A stretch of DNA of 64,000 nt from Brachionus manjavacas. Lineage: Eukaryota > Rotifera > Eurotatoria > Ploima > Brachionidae. The DNA lies in the NCBI GenBank assembly GCA_019054805.1, contig JAHQIY010000037.1, forward strand, positions 342,727 to 406,726. Reading direction: 5' to 3'. This document shows positions 43,615-57,100 of the stretch, in pieces. The notes under the pieces were generated by a model that saw only the letters and a program-made list of their open reading frames with translations, had not been told where the DNA came from and made no database searches. Both the position numbers and the translations under genes were made by a program. The first letter of the stretch is position 1. Each line of letters opens with the position of its first letter.

Positions 43615-44198
43615 ATGTACGGAAACTTCAAGAAGTCGAAGTCTAACGAAACCTTAGCTAGTTTGGCCAAGAAAATTACTGGAAATTCATTTGTAAGGAA
43701 ATCGATAAGTGAATTAAATATTGTGAGAACAAAAATTCAGGATCATTACAAAGAAGTTTTAAAGGGATTTTTCGCAAACTACGCAAAATATCTTTTAAAT
43801 AACTCGATCAATTGTTTACAGGTTGTTTTAATTATAAATATAAATTTATACATTTTTTTCTTAGAAATATGTTGATAAAAACCTTTTAGAAATATAATGA
43901 TAACACCTCTTTCACCAACTTTATTTTTTCAGAAAAAGAAGAGAGGAAGAGAGAGCATTTATGATAAGAATAATTTGATTTATCTGAATACTTATTTTGC
44001 GCGGAACAACAAACCAAATCATTCAGATATAAGTAACATAATTCTTTATTTGGAATTTCGATACCAAAAACAACAAATTCGTGTAAGTTTATTTTTTAAA
44101 TAAATTAAATACACAATTAAAACAAAATATCATTAATTATATCGAAATTTTTTGTCCAGAATTGGTTTCAAATAAAAGATTTAAAAAAAAATCTTTAA
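43615..44198 (+). CDS. Small divergent homeodomain protein
   Basis: Three exons: 43615-43821 (69 codons, MYGNFKKSKSNETLAS), 43933-44082 (50 codons) and 44160-44198, all in phase 0, giving about 131 residues. Exon 2 plus the start of exon 3 form a homeodomain: basic arm KKKRGRESIYDKNN, helix 1 LIYLNTYFARNN, helix 2 HSDISNIILYLEFRY and helix 3 KQQIRNWFQIKDLKK. Trp48, Phe49 and Gln50 are kept, but the nearly invariant Asn51 is Ile. Donors are GTTGTT and GTAAGT, acceptors TTTTTTCAG and TTGTCCAG. The stop follows an A9 run; a one-base length error there would extend the protein into the acidic region to 44,377. A nuclear DNA-binding role is inferred, with altered base contact. Confidence 0.7.
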
Positions 44199-44575
44199 TG
44201 AACATTCAGAATCTTGAAATGAATATAGACATGAAAGAAGAAGCTGACCAAAATAATAGAAAAAGAAATGAATTTTTCGAAACAATTAAAACTAGAAATG
44301 ATGGTAATTTGAGCACAGAGTCAGATGAAGAAGGAGTTTTCATTTCAGAGAAAGAAGATGGTGAAATTTCAGATTAAGTGATGGAAGATAGTGAAATTTC
44401 AGGCTCAGAATTGGAAGAAGAAGAAGTTATCAGCACGGAGAAAGAATATGGTAAAATTTCAGATTTTGAAGAGGAGAAAAGTGAGGTTTAATGCTCAGAA
44501 TAAGATGGAGAAGGAGTTATAAGCTCGGAGAAAGAAGATGGTGAAATTTCAGATTAAGTAATGGAAGATAAAGTA
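44199..44575 (+). repeat. Acidic-tail repeats between homeodomain gene and array
   Basis: An open stretch to 44,377 in another frame (NIQNLEMNIDMKEEADQ ... SEKEDGEISD), then about three 84-90 bp repeats from 44,316 encoding Glu/Ser-rich blocks (SEKEDGEISD, TEKEYGKISD, SEKEDGEISD). In that frame TAA stops fall at about 44,375, 44,489, 44,501 and 44,555. The last repeat ends GAAGATAAA directly before a GTAAAAC donor-like sequence that opens the tandem array, so this looks like the exon next to the array. Confidence 0.6.
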
Positions 44576-47500
44576 AAACTATTTTTATTTCATTCTTAAA
44601 TTCAATATTATTTAAATATTTAAAAACAAAATTAGTTTTCAAAGAAAACAATGAAAAATTAAAGCAAAAGATCAGCGTCTAAAAGAATTTGAGCGTATAA
44701 TGAAAGAAATTGAGAGTATGACGTCGAATCTCAAATCGGACCAGAAAGCGATCTTTGAAAAATTACGAACGTCAAAAGATAAAGGTATAAACACCTTTCA
44801 ATAAAATATTGAATTTTTTCTTTTATAATAATTTTTTTTCAAGAGATTAAGCATTAAAATGATTTGCTTAAGGACAAAGATAAAAAGCTAAAGGAATACG
44901 AATTAGCACTAGATGACAAAGAAAATCAAATTTCTGATCTCAAATTTGCCATTAAAACTGAAAAACAAAATTTGTCGAAAATTAAACAAACAAGTTAAAC
45001 TATTTTACTTCATTCTTTAATTCAATTTTACATAAATATTTGAAATACACAATCAGTTTTGAAAGAAAACAATGAAAAATTAAAAGCAAAAGATCAGCGT
45101 CTAAAAGAATTTGAGCGTATAATAAAAGAAATCGAAAGTATGACGTCGAATCTCAAATCGGACCAGAAAGCGATCTTTGAAAAATTACGAACGTCAAAAG
45201 ATAAAGGTATAAACACCTTTCAATAAAATATTGAATATTTTTTTTATTATCATTTTTCTTTTCAAGAGATTAAGCATAAGGATGATTTTCGTTAGGACAA
45301 AGATAAAAAGCTAAAGGAATACGAATTAGCACTAGATGACAAAGAAAAGCAAATTTTTGATCTAAAATTTGCGAATAAAACTGAGAAACAAAATTTGTGG
45401 AAAAATAAATCAACAAAGAAAAACTATTTTACCTCATTCTTTAATTCAATTTTGAATAAATATTTAAAAACAAAATTAGTTTTCAAAGAAAACAATGAAA
45501 AATTAAAGCAAAAGATCAGCGTCTAAAAGAATTTGAGCGTATAATGAAAGAAATTGAGAGTATGACGTCGAATCTCAAATCGGACCAGAAAGCGATCTTT
45601 GAAAAATTATGAACGTCAAAAGATAAAGGTATAAACACCTTTCAATAAAATATTGAATTTTTTTTTTTTTATTATCATTTTTTTTTCAAGAGATTAAGCA
45701 TTAAAATGATTTGCTTAAGGACAAAGATAAAAAGCTAAAGGAATACGAATTAGCACTAGATGACAAAGAAAAGCAAATTTTTGATCTAAAATTTGCGAAT
45801 AAAACTGAGAAACAAAATTTGTGGAAAAATAAATCAACAAAGAAAAACTATTTTACCTCATTCTTTAATTCAATTTTGAATAAATATTTAAAAACAAAAT
45901 TAGTTTTCAAAGAAAACAATGAAAAATTAAAGCAAAAGATCAGCGTCTAAAAGAATTTGAGCGTATAATGAAAGAAATTGAGAGTATGACGTCGAATCTC
46001 AAATCGGACCAGAAAGCGATCTTTGAAAAATTACGAACGTCAAAAGATAAAGGTATAAACACCTTTCAATAGAATATTGAATTTTTTTTTTTTTATTATC
46101 ATTTTTTTTCAAGAGATTAAGCATTAAAATGATTTGCTTAAGGACAAAGATAAAGAGCAAAAGGAATACGAATTAGCACTAGATGACAAAAAAGAAAAGC
46201 AAATTTTTGATCTAAAATTTGCGAATAAAACTGAGAAACAAAATTTGTGGAAAAATAAATCAACAAAGAAAAACTATTTTACCTCATTCTTTAATTCAAT
46301 TTTGAATAAATATTTAAAAACAAAATTAGTTTTCAAAGAAAACAATGAAAAATTAAAGCAAAAGATCAGCGTCTAAAAAGAATTTGAGCGTATAATGAAA
46401 GAAATTGAGAGTATGACGTCGAATCTCAAATCGGACCAGAAAGCGATCTTTGAAAAATTACGAACGTCAAAAGATAAAGGTATAAACACCTTTCAATAAA
46501 ATATTGAATTTTTTCTTTTATAATAATTTTTTTCAAGAGATTAAGCATTAAAATGATTTGCTTAAGGACAAAGATAAAAAGCTAAAGGAATACGAATTAG
46601 CACTAGATGACAAAAAAAGGAAATTTTTTGATCCAAAATTTGCGAGTAAAACTGAAAAAACAAAATTTGTCGAAAATTAAATCAACAAGTAAAACTATTT
46701 TACTTCATTCTTTAATTCAATTTTACATAAATATTTAAATACACAATCAGTTTTGAAAGAAAACAATGAAAAATTAAAGCAAAAGATCAGCGTCTAAAAG
46801 AATTTGAGCGTATAATAAAAGAAATCGAAAGTATGACGTCGAATCTCAAATCGGACCAGAAAGCGATCTTTGAAAAATTACGAACGTCAAAAGATAAAGG
46901 TATAAACACCTTTCAATAAAAGATTTACATTTTTTTTTACTATCATTTTTCTTTTCAAGAGATTAAGCATAAGGATGATTTTCGTTAGGACAAAGATAAA
47001 AAGCTAAAGGAATACGAATTAGCACTAGATGACAAAGAAAAGCAAATTTTTGATCTAAAATTTGCGAATAAAACTGAGAAACAAAATTTGTGGAAAAATA
47101 AATCAACAAAGAAAAACTATTTTACCTCATTCTTTAATTCAATTTTGAATAAATATTTAAATACACAATCAGTTTTGAAAGAAAACAATGAAAAATTAAA
47201 AGCAAAAGATCAGCCTCTAAAAAGAATTAGAGCATATAATAAAAGAAATCGAGAGTATGACGTCGAATCTGAAATCGGACCTGAAAGCGATCTTTGAAAA
47301 ATTACGAACGTCAAAAGATAAAGGTATAAACACCTTTCAATAAAATATTGAATATTTTTTTATTATCATTTTTTTCAAGAGATTAAGCATTAAAATGATT
47401 TGTTTAAGGACAAAGATAAAAAGCTAAAGGAATACGAATTAGCACTAGATGACAAAGAAAAGCAAATTTTTGATCTAAAATTTGCGAATAAAACTGAGAA

Positions 47501-47798
47501 ACAAAATTTGTGGAAAAATAAATCAACAAATAAAACTATTTTACCTCATTCTTTAATTCAATTTTGTATAAATATTTAAATACAAAATTAGTTTTGAAAG
47601 AAAAAATGAAAAATTTAAAGCAAAAGATCAGCGTCTAAAAGAATTTGAGCGTATAATAAAAGAAATCGAGAGTATGACGTCGAATCTCAAATCGGACCAG
47701 AAAGCGATCTTTGAAAAATTACGAACGTCAAAAGATAAAGGTTTAATCACTTTTCAATAAAATATTGAATATTTTTTTTTTATTATCATTTTTTCAAG

Positions 47799-48221
47799 AG
47801 ATTAAGCATTAAAATGATTTGCTTAAGGACAAAGATAAAAAGCTAAAGGAATACGAATTAGCACTAGATGACAAAGAAAAGCAAATTTTTGATCTAAAAT
47901 TTGCGAATAAAACTGAGAAACAAAATTTGTGGAAAAATAAATCAACAAAGAAAAACTATTTTACCTCATTCTTTAATTCAATTTTGAATAAATATTTAAA
48001 TACACAATCAGTTTTGAAAGAAAACAATGAAAAATTAAAAGCAAAAGATCAGCCTCTAAAAGAATTAGAGCATATAATAAAAGAAATCGAGAGTATGACG
48101 TCGAATCTGAAATCGGACCTGAAAGCGATCTTTGAAAAATTACGAACGTCAAAAGATAAAGGTATAAACACCTTTCAATAAAATATTGAATATTTTTTTT
48201 TTATTATCATTTTTTTTCAAG
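47799..48221 (+). repeat. Representative array unit with lost donor (readthrough type)
   Basis: Exon A 47799-47948, former intron 47949-48011 (63 nt), exon B 48012-48161, intron 48162-48221. The donor GTAAAAC is replaced by AGAAAAAC, and the 63-nt segment is free of stops, so from 47,819 one frame runs through exon A, the former intron and exon B to a TAA at 48,179-48,181 (120 codons). The translated former intron gives NYFTSFFNSILNKYL. Confidence 0.85.
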
Positions 48222-51200
48222 AGATTAAGCATTAAAATGATTTGTTTAAGGACAAAGATAAAAAGCTAAAGGAATACGAATTAGCACTAGATGACAAAGA
48301 AAAGCAAATTTTTGATCTAAAATTTGCGAATAAAACTGAGAAACAAAATTTGTGGAAAAATAAATCAACAAATAAAACTATTTTACCTCATTCTTTAATT
48401 CAATTTTGTATAAATATTTAAATACAAAATTAGTTTTGAAAGAAAAAAATGAAAAATTTAAAGCAAAAGATCAGCGTCTAAAAAGAATTTGAGCGTATAA
48501 TAAAAGAAATCGAGAGTATGACGTCGAATCTCAAATCGGACCAGAAAGCGATCTTTGAAAAATTACGAACGTCAAAAGATAAAGGTTTAATCACTTTTCA
48601 ATAAAATATTGAATATTTTTTTTTTATTATCATTTTTTTTTCAAGAGATTAAGCATTAAAATGATTTGCTTAAGGACAAAGATAAAAAGCTAAAGGAATA
48701 CGAATTAGCACTAGATGACAAAGAAAAGCAAATTTTTGATCCAAAATTTGCGAGTAAAACTGAAAAAACAAAATTTGTCGAAAATTAAATCAACAAAGAA
48801 AAACTATTTTACCTCATTCTTTAATTCAATTTTGAATAAATATTTAAATGCAAAATTAGTTTTGAAAGAAAATAGTGAAAAATTAAAAGCAAAGATCAGC
48901 GTCTAAAAGAATTTGAGCGTATAATAAAAGAAATCGAAAGTATGACGTCGAATCTCAAATCGGACCAGAAAGCGATCTTTGAAAAATTACGAACGTCAAA
49001 AGATAAAGGTATAAACACCTTTCAATAAAATATTGAATATTTTTTTTTACTACCATTTTTTTTTTCAAGAGATTAAGCATTAAAATGATTTGCTTAAGGA
49101 CAAAGATAAAAAGCTAAAGGAATACGAATTAGCACTAGATGACAAAAAAAGGAAATTTTTGATCCAAAATTTGCGAGTAAAACTGAAAAAACAAAATTTG
49201 TCGAAAATTAAATCAACAAGTAAAACTATTTTACCTCATTCTTTAATTCAATTTTGAATAAATATTTAAATACAAAATTAGTTTTGAAAGAAAACAATGA
49301 AAAATTAAAGCAAAAGATCAGCGTCTAAAAGAATTAGAGCAAAAAAAATAAAAGAAAATGAGAGTATGACGTCGAATCTCAAATCGGACCTGAAAGCGAT
49401 CTTTGAAAAATTACGAACGTCAAAAGATAAAGGTATAAACACCTTTCAATAAAATATTGAATATTTTTTTTTTATTATCATTTTTTCAAGAGATTAAGCA
49501 TTAAAATGATTTGTTTAAGGACAAAGATAAAAAGCTAAAGGAATACGAATTAGCACTAGATGACAAAAGAAAAGCAAATTTTTGATCTAAAATTTGCGAA
49601 TAAAACTGAGAAACAAAATTTGTGGAAAAATAAATCAACAAATAAAACTATTTTACCTCATTTCTTTAATTCAATTTTGTATAAATATTTAAAATACAAA
49701 AATTAGTTTTTGAAAGAAAAAATGAAAAATTAAAAGCAAAAAGATCAGCGTCTTGAAGAATTAGAGCAAATAATAAAAGAAATTGAGAGCATGACGTCGA
49801 ATCTCGAATTTGACCAGAAAGCGATCTTTGAAAAATTATGAACGTCAAAAGATAAAGGTATAAACACCTTTCAATAAAATATTGAATATTTTTTTTTTAG
49901 TATCATTTTTTTTTCAAGAGATTAAGCATTAAAATGATTTGCTTAAGGACAAAGATAAGAAGCTAAAGGAATACGAATTAGCACTAGATGACAAAGAAAA
50001 GCAAATTTTTGATCTAAAATTTGCGAAAAAAACTGAGAAACAAAATTTGTGGAAAAATAAATCAACAAGTAAAACTATTTTACCTCATTCTTTAATTCAA
50101 TTTTGAATAAATATTTAAATACAAAATTAGTTTTCAAAGAAAACAATGAAAAATTAAAGCAAAAGATCAGCGTCTAAAAGAATTTGAGCGTATAATGAAA
50201 GAAATTGAGAGTATGACGTAGAATCTCGAATTGGACCAGAAAAGCGATCTTTGAAAAATTACGAACGTCAAAAGATAAAGGTATAAACACCTTTCAATAA
50301 AATATTGAATTTTTCTTTTATAATAATTTTTTTTTCAAGAGATTAAGCATTAAAATGATTTGCTTAAGGACAAAGATAAAAAGCTAAAGGAATACGAATT
50401 AGCACTAGATGACAAAAAAAAGGAAATTTTGATCCAAAATTTGCGAATAAAACTGAGAAACAAAATTTGTGGAAAAATAAATCAACAAAAGAAAAACTAT
50501 TTTACCTCATTCTTTAATTCAATTTTGAATAAATATTTAAATACAAAATTAGTTTTGAAAGAAAAAAGTGAAAAATTAAAAGCAAAAGATCAGCGTCTTG
50601 AAGAATTAGAGCAAATAATAAAAGAAATTGAGAGCATGACGTCGAATCTCGAATTTGACCAGAAAGCGATCTTTGAAAAATTATGAACGTCAAAAGATAA
50701 AGGTATAAACACCTTTCAATAAAATATTGAATTTTTTCTTTTATAATAATTTTTTTTCAAGAGATTAAGCATTAAAATGATTTGCTTAAGGACAAAGATA
50801 AAAAAGCTAAAGGAATACGAATTAGCACTCAGATGACAAAAAAGGAAATTTTGATCCAAAATTTGCGAGTAAAACTGAAAAAACAAAATTTGTCGAAAAT
50901 TAAATCAACAAGTAAAACTATTTTACCTCATTCTTTAATTCAATTTTGTATAAATATTTAAATACAAAATTAGTTTTGAAAGAAAACAATGAAAAATTAA
51001 AAGCAAAAGATCAGCGTCTAAAAGAATTAGAGCATATAATAAAAGAAATCGAGAGTATGACGTCGAATCTGAAATCGGACCAGAAAGCGATCTTTGAAAA
51101 ATTACGAACGTCAAAAGATAAAGGTATAAACACCTTTCAATAAAATATTGAATATTTTTTTTTTATTATCATTTTTTTTTCAAGAGATTAAGCATTAAAA

Positions 51201-53720
51201 TGATTTGCTTAAGGACAAAGATAAAAAGCTAAAGGAATGCGAATTAGCACTAGATGACAAAGAAAAGAGATTTTTGATCCAAAATTTGCGAGTAAAACTG
51301 AAAAAACACAATTTGTCGAAAATTAAATCAACAAGTAAAACTATTTTACTTCATTCTTTAATTCAATTTTGTATAAATATTTAAATACAAAATTAGTTTT
51401 GAAAAGAAAACAATGAAAAATTAAAAGCAAAGATCAGCGTCTAAAAGAATTAGAGCATATAATAAAAAGAAATCGAGAGTATGACGTCGAATCTGAAATC
51501 GGACCAGAAAGCGATCTTTGAAAAATTACGAACGTCAAAAGATAAAGGTATAAACACCTTTCAATAAAATATTGAATTTTTTCTTTTATAATAATTTTTT
51601 TTCAAGAGATTAAGCATTAAAATGATTTGCTTAAGGACAAAGATAAAAAGCTAAAGGAATACGTATTAGCACTAGATGACAAAGAAAAGCAAATTTTTGA
51701 TCTAAAATTTGCGAATAAAACTGAAAAAACAGAATTTGTCGAAAATTAAATCAACAAATAAAACTATTTTAAATCATTCATTAATTCAATTTTGTATAAA
51801 TATTTAAATACAAAAATTAGTTTTGAAAGAAAACAATGAAAAATTAAAAGCAAAAGATCAGCGTCTAAAAGAATTAGAGCATATAATAAAAGAAATCGAG
51901 AGTATGACGTCGAATCTGAAATCGGACCTGAAAGCGATCTTTGAAAAATTACGAACGTCAAAAGATAAAGGTATAAACACCTTTCAATAAAATATTGAAT
52001 ATTTTTTTTATTATCATTTTTTTTTCAAGAGATTAAGTATTAAAATGATTTGCTTAAGGACAAAGATAAAAAGCTAAAGGAATACGAATTAGCACTAGAT
52101 GACAAAGAAAAGCAAATTTTCGATCCAAAATTTGCGAGTAAAACTGAAAAAACAAAATTTGTCGAAAATTAAATCAACAAGTAAAACTATTTTACCTCAT
52201 TCTTTAATTCAATTTTGTATAAATATTTAAATACAAAATTAGTTTTGAAAGAAAAACAATGAAAAATTAAAAGCAAAAGATCAGCGTCTAAAAGAATTAG
52301 AGCATATAATAAAAGAAATCGAGAGTATGACGTCGAATCTGAAATCGGACCAGAAAGCGATCTTTGAAAAATTACGAACGTCAAAAGATAAAGGTATAAA
52401 CACCTTTCAATAAAATATTGAATTTTTTCTTTTATTATCATTTTTTTTTTTCAAGAGATTAAGCATTAAAATGATTTGCTTAAGGACAAAGATAAAAAGC
52501 TAAAGGAATGCGAATTAGCACTAGATGACAAAGAAAAAGAGATTTTTGATCCAAAATTTGCGAGTAAAACTGAAAAAACAGAATTTGTCGAAAATTAAAT
52601 CAACAAGTAAAACTATTTTACTTCATTCTTTAATTCAATTTTGTATAAATATTTAAATACAAAATTAGTTTTGAAAGAAAACAATGAAAAATTAAAAGCA
52701 AAAGATCAGCGTCTAAAAGAATTAGAGCATATAATAAAAGAAATCGAGAGTATGACGTCGAATCTGAAATCGGACCAGAAAGCGATCTTTGAAAAATTAC
52801 GAACGTCAAAAGATAAAGGTATAAACACCTTTCAATAAAATATTGAATTTTTTTTTTTTATTTTCATTTTTTTTTCAAGAGATTAAGCATTAAAATGATT
52901 TGCTTAAGGACAAAGATAAAAAAGCTAAAGGAATACGAATTAGCACTAGATGACAAAGAAAAAGAGATTTTTGATCCAAAATTTGCGAGTAAAACTGAAA
53001 AAACACAATTTGTCGAAAATTAAATCAACAAGTAAAACTATTTTACTTCATTCTTTAATTCAATTTTACATAAATATTTAAATACACAATCAGTTTTGAA
53101 AGAAAACAATGAAAAATTAAAAGCAAAAGATCAGCCTCTAAAAGAATTAGAGCATATAATAAAAGAAATCGAGAGTATGACGTCGAATCTGAAATCGGAC
53201 CAGAAAGCGATCTTTGAAAAATTACGAACGTCAAAAGATAAAGGTATAAACACCTTTCAATAAAATATTGAATATTTTTTTTTATTATCATTTTTTTTTC
53301 AAGAGATTAAGTATTAAAATGATTTGCTTAAGAACAAAGATAAAAAGCTAAAGGAATACGAATTAGCACTAGATGACAAAAAAAAGGAAATTTTTGATCC
53401 AAAATTTGCGAATAAAACTGAGAAACAAAATTTGTGGAAAAATAAATCAACAAATAAAACTATTTTACCTCATTCTTTAATTCAATATTATTTAAATATT
53501 TAAATATAAAATTAGTTTTGAAAGAAAAAATGAAAAATTTAAAGCAAAAGATCAGCGTCTAAAAGAATTTGAGCGTATAATAAAAGAAATCGAGAGTATG
53601 ACGTCGAATCTCAAATCGGACCAGAAAGCGATCTTTGAAAAATTACGAACGTCAAAAGATAAAGGTATAAACACCTTTCAATAAAATATTGAATATTTTT
53701 TTATTATCATTTTTTTCAAG

Positions 53721-54140
53721 AGATTAAGTATTAAAATGATTTGCTTAAGGACAAAGATAAAAAGCTAAAGGAATACGAATTAGCACTAGATGACAAAGAA
53801 AAGCAAATTTTTGATCTAAAATTTGCGAATAAAACTGAGAAACAAAATTTGTGGAAAATTAAATCAACAAGTAAAACTATTTTACTTCATTCTTTAATTC
53901 AATTTTGTATAAATATTTAAATACAAAATTAGTTTTGAAAGAAAACAATGAAAAATTAAAAGCAAAAGATCAGCCTCTAAAAGTATTAGAGCATATAATA
54001 AAAGAAATCGAGAGTATGACGTCGAATCTGAAATCGGACCAGAAAGCGATCTTTGAAAAATTACGAACGTCAAAAGATAAAGGTATAAACACCTTTCAAT
54101 AAAATATTGAATATTTTTTTTATTATCATTTTTTTTCAAG
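53721..54140 (+). repeat. Representative array unit with intact donor (spliceable type)
   Basis: Exon A 53721-53870, GT...AG intron 53871-53932 (62 nt, GTAAAACT ... AAATTAG), exon B 53933-54082, GT...AG intron 54083-54140. Apart from the TAA near the start of exon A the spliced frame is open, giving a 100-codon repeat with heptads in both exons. Confidence 0.85.
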
Positions 54141-57100
54141 AGATTAAGTATTAAAAATGATTTGCTTAAGGACAAAAAGATAAAAAGCTAAAGGAATACG
54201 AATTAGCACTAGATGACAAAAAAAGGAAATTTCTGATCTAAAATTTAGGAATAAAACTGAGAAACAGAATTAGTCGAAAATTAAATCAACAAGTAAAACT
54301 ATTTTACTTCATTCTTTAATTCAAATTTTTATGAATATTTCAAAAACAAAATTAGTTCTGAAAGAAAACAATGAAAAATTAACAGCAGAAGATCAGCTTC
54401 TAAAAGAATTAGAGCAAAAAATAAAAGAAATCGAAAGTATGACGTCGAATCTCAAATCGGACCAGAAAGCGATCTTTGAAAAATTACGAACGTCAAAAGA
54501 TAAAGGTATAAACACCTTTCAATAAAATATTGAATATTTTTTTTTTATTATCATTTTTTTTCAAGAGATTAAGCATTAAAATGATTTGTTTAAGAACAAA
54601 GATAAAAAGCTAAAGGAATACGAATTAGCACTATATGACAAAGAAAAGCAAATTTTTGATCTAAAATTTGCGAATAAAACTGAGAAACAAAATTTGTGGA
54701 AAAATAAATCAACAAATAAAACTATTTTACCTCATTCTTTAATTCAATTTTGTATAAATATTTAAATACAAAATTAGTTTTGAAAGAAAACAATGAAAAA
54801 TTAAAAGCAAAAGATCAGCGTCTAAAAGAATTAGAGCAAATAATAAAAAGAAATCGAAAGTATGACGTCAAATCTCAAATCGGACCAGAAAGCGATCTTT
54901 GAAAAATTACGAACGTCAAAAGATAAAGGTATAAACACCTTTCAATAAAATATTGAATTTTCTTTTTTTATTATCATTTTTTTTTTCAAGAGATTAAGTA
55001 TTAAAATGATTTGCTTAAGAACAAAGATAAAAAGCTAAAGGAATACGAATTAGCACTAGATGACAAAGAAAAGCAAATTTTTGATCTAAAATTTTGCGAA
55101 TAAAACTGAGAAACAAAATTTGTGGAAAAATAAATCAACAAATAAAACTATTTTACCTTATTCTTTAATTCAATTTTGTATAAATATTTAAATACAAAAT
55201 TAGTTTTGAAAAAGAAAACAATGAAAAATTAAAAGCAAAAAGATCAGCGTCTAAAAGAATTAGAGCAAATAATAAAAGAAATCGAAAGTATGACGTCGAA
55301 TCCGAAATCGGACCAGAAAGCGATCTTTGAAAAATTACGAACGTCAAAAGATAAAGGTATAAACACCTTTCAAATAAAATATTGAATTTTTTTTTTTATT
55401 ATCATTTTTTTTCAAGAGATTAAGCATTAAAATGATTTGCTTAAGGACAAAGATAAAAAGCTAAAGGAATACGAATTAGCACTAGATGACAAAAAAAGGA
55501 AATTTTTGATCCAAAATTTGCGAGTAAAACTGAAAAAACACAATTTGTCGAAAATTAAATCAACAAGTAAAACTATTTTACTTCATTCTTTATTTCAATT
55601 TTACATAAATATTTAAATACACAATCAGTTTTGAAAGAAAACAATGAAAAATTAAAAGCAAAAGATCAGCCTCTAAAAGTATTAGAGCATATAATAAAAG
55701 AAATCGAGAGTATGACGTCGAATCTGAAATCGGACCAGAAAGCGATCTTTGAAAAATTACGAACGTCAAAAGATAAAGGTATAAACACCTTTCAATAAAA
55801 TATTGAATATTTTTTTATTATCATTTTTTTTTTCAAGAGATTAAGCATTAAAATGATTTGCTTAAGGACAAAGATAAAAAGCTAAAGGAATACGAATTAG
55901 CACTAGATGACAAAAAAAAGGAAATTTTTGATCCAAAATTTGCGAGTAAAACTGAAAAAACACAATTTGTCGAAAATTAAATCAACAAGTAAAACTATTT
56001 TACTTCATTCTTTAATTCAATTTTACATAAATATTTAAATACACAATCAGTTTTGAAAGAAAACAATGAAAAATTAAAAGCAAAAGATCAGCCTCTAGAA
56101 GAATTAGAGCATATAATAAAAGAAATCGAGAGTATGACGTCGAATCTGAAATCGGACCAGAAAGCGATCTTTGAAAAATTACGAACGTCAAAAGATAAAG
56201 GTATAAACACCTTTCAATAAAATATTGAATATTTTTTTATTATCATTTTTTTTTCAAGAGATTAAGTATTAAAATGATTTGCTTAAGAACAAAGATAAAA
56301 AGCTAAAGGAATACGAATTAGCACTAGATGACAAAGAAAAGCAAATTTTTGATCTAAAATTTGCGAATAAAACTGAGAAACAAAATTGGTGGAAAAATAA
56401 ATCAACAAATAAAACTATTTTACCTCATTCTTTAATTCAATTTTACATAAATATTTAAATACACAATCAGTTTTGAAAGAAAACAATGAAAAATTAAAAG
56501 CAAAAGATAAGCCTCTAAAAGAATTAGAGCATAAAATAAAAGAAATCGAGAGTATGACGTCGAATCTGAAATCGGACCAGAAAGCGATCTTTGAAAAATT
56601 ACGAACGTCAAAAGATAAAGGTATAAACACCTTTCAATAAAATATTGAATATTTTTTTTTATTATCATTTTTTTCAAGAGATTAAGTATTAAAATGATTT
56701 GCTTAAGAACAAAAGATAAAAAGCTAAAGGAATACGAATTAGCACTAGATGACAAAGAAAAGCAAATTTTTGATCTAAAATTTGCGAATAAAACTGAGAA
56801 ACAAAATTTGTGGAAAAATAAATCAACAAGTAAAACTATTTTACCTCATTCTTTAATTCAATTTTGTATAAATATTTAAATACAAAATTAGTTTTGAAAG
56901 AAAACAATGAAAAATTAAAAGCAAAAGATCAGCCTCTAAAAGAATTAGAGCATATAATAAAAAGAAATCGAGAGTATGACGTCGAATCTGAAATCGGACC
57001 AGAAAGCGATCTTTGAAATATTACGAACGTCAAAAGATAAAGGTATAAACACCTTTCAATAAAATATTGAATATTTTTTTTAATATCATTTTTTTTTCAA

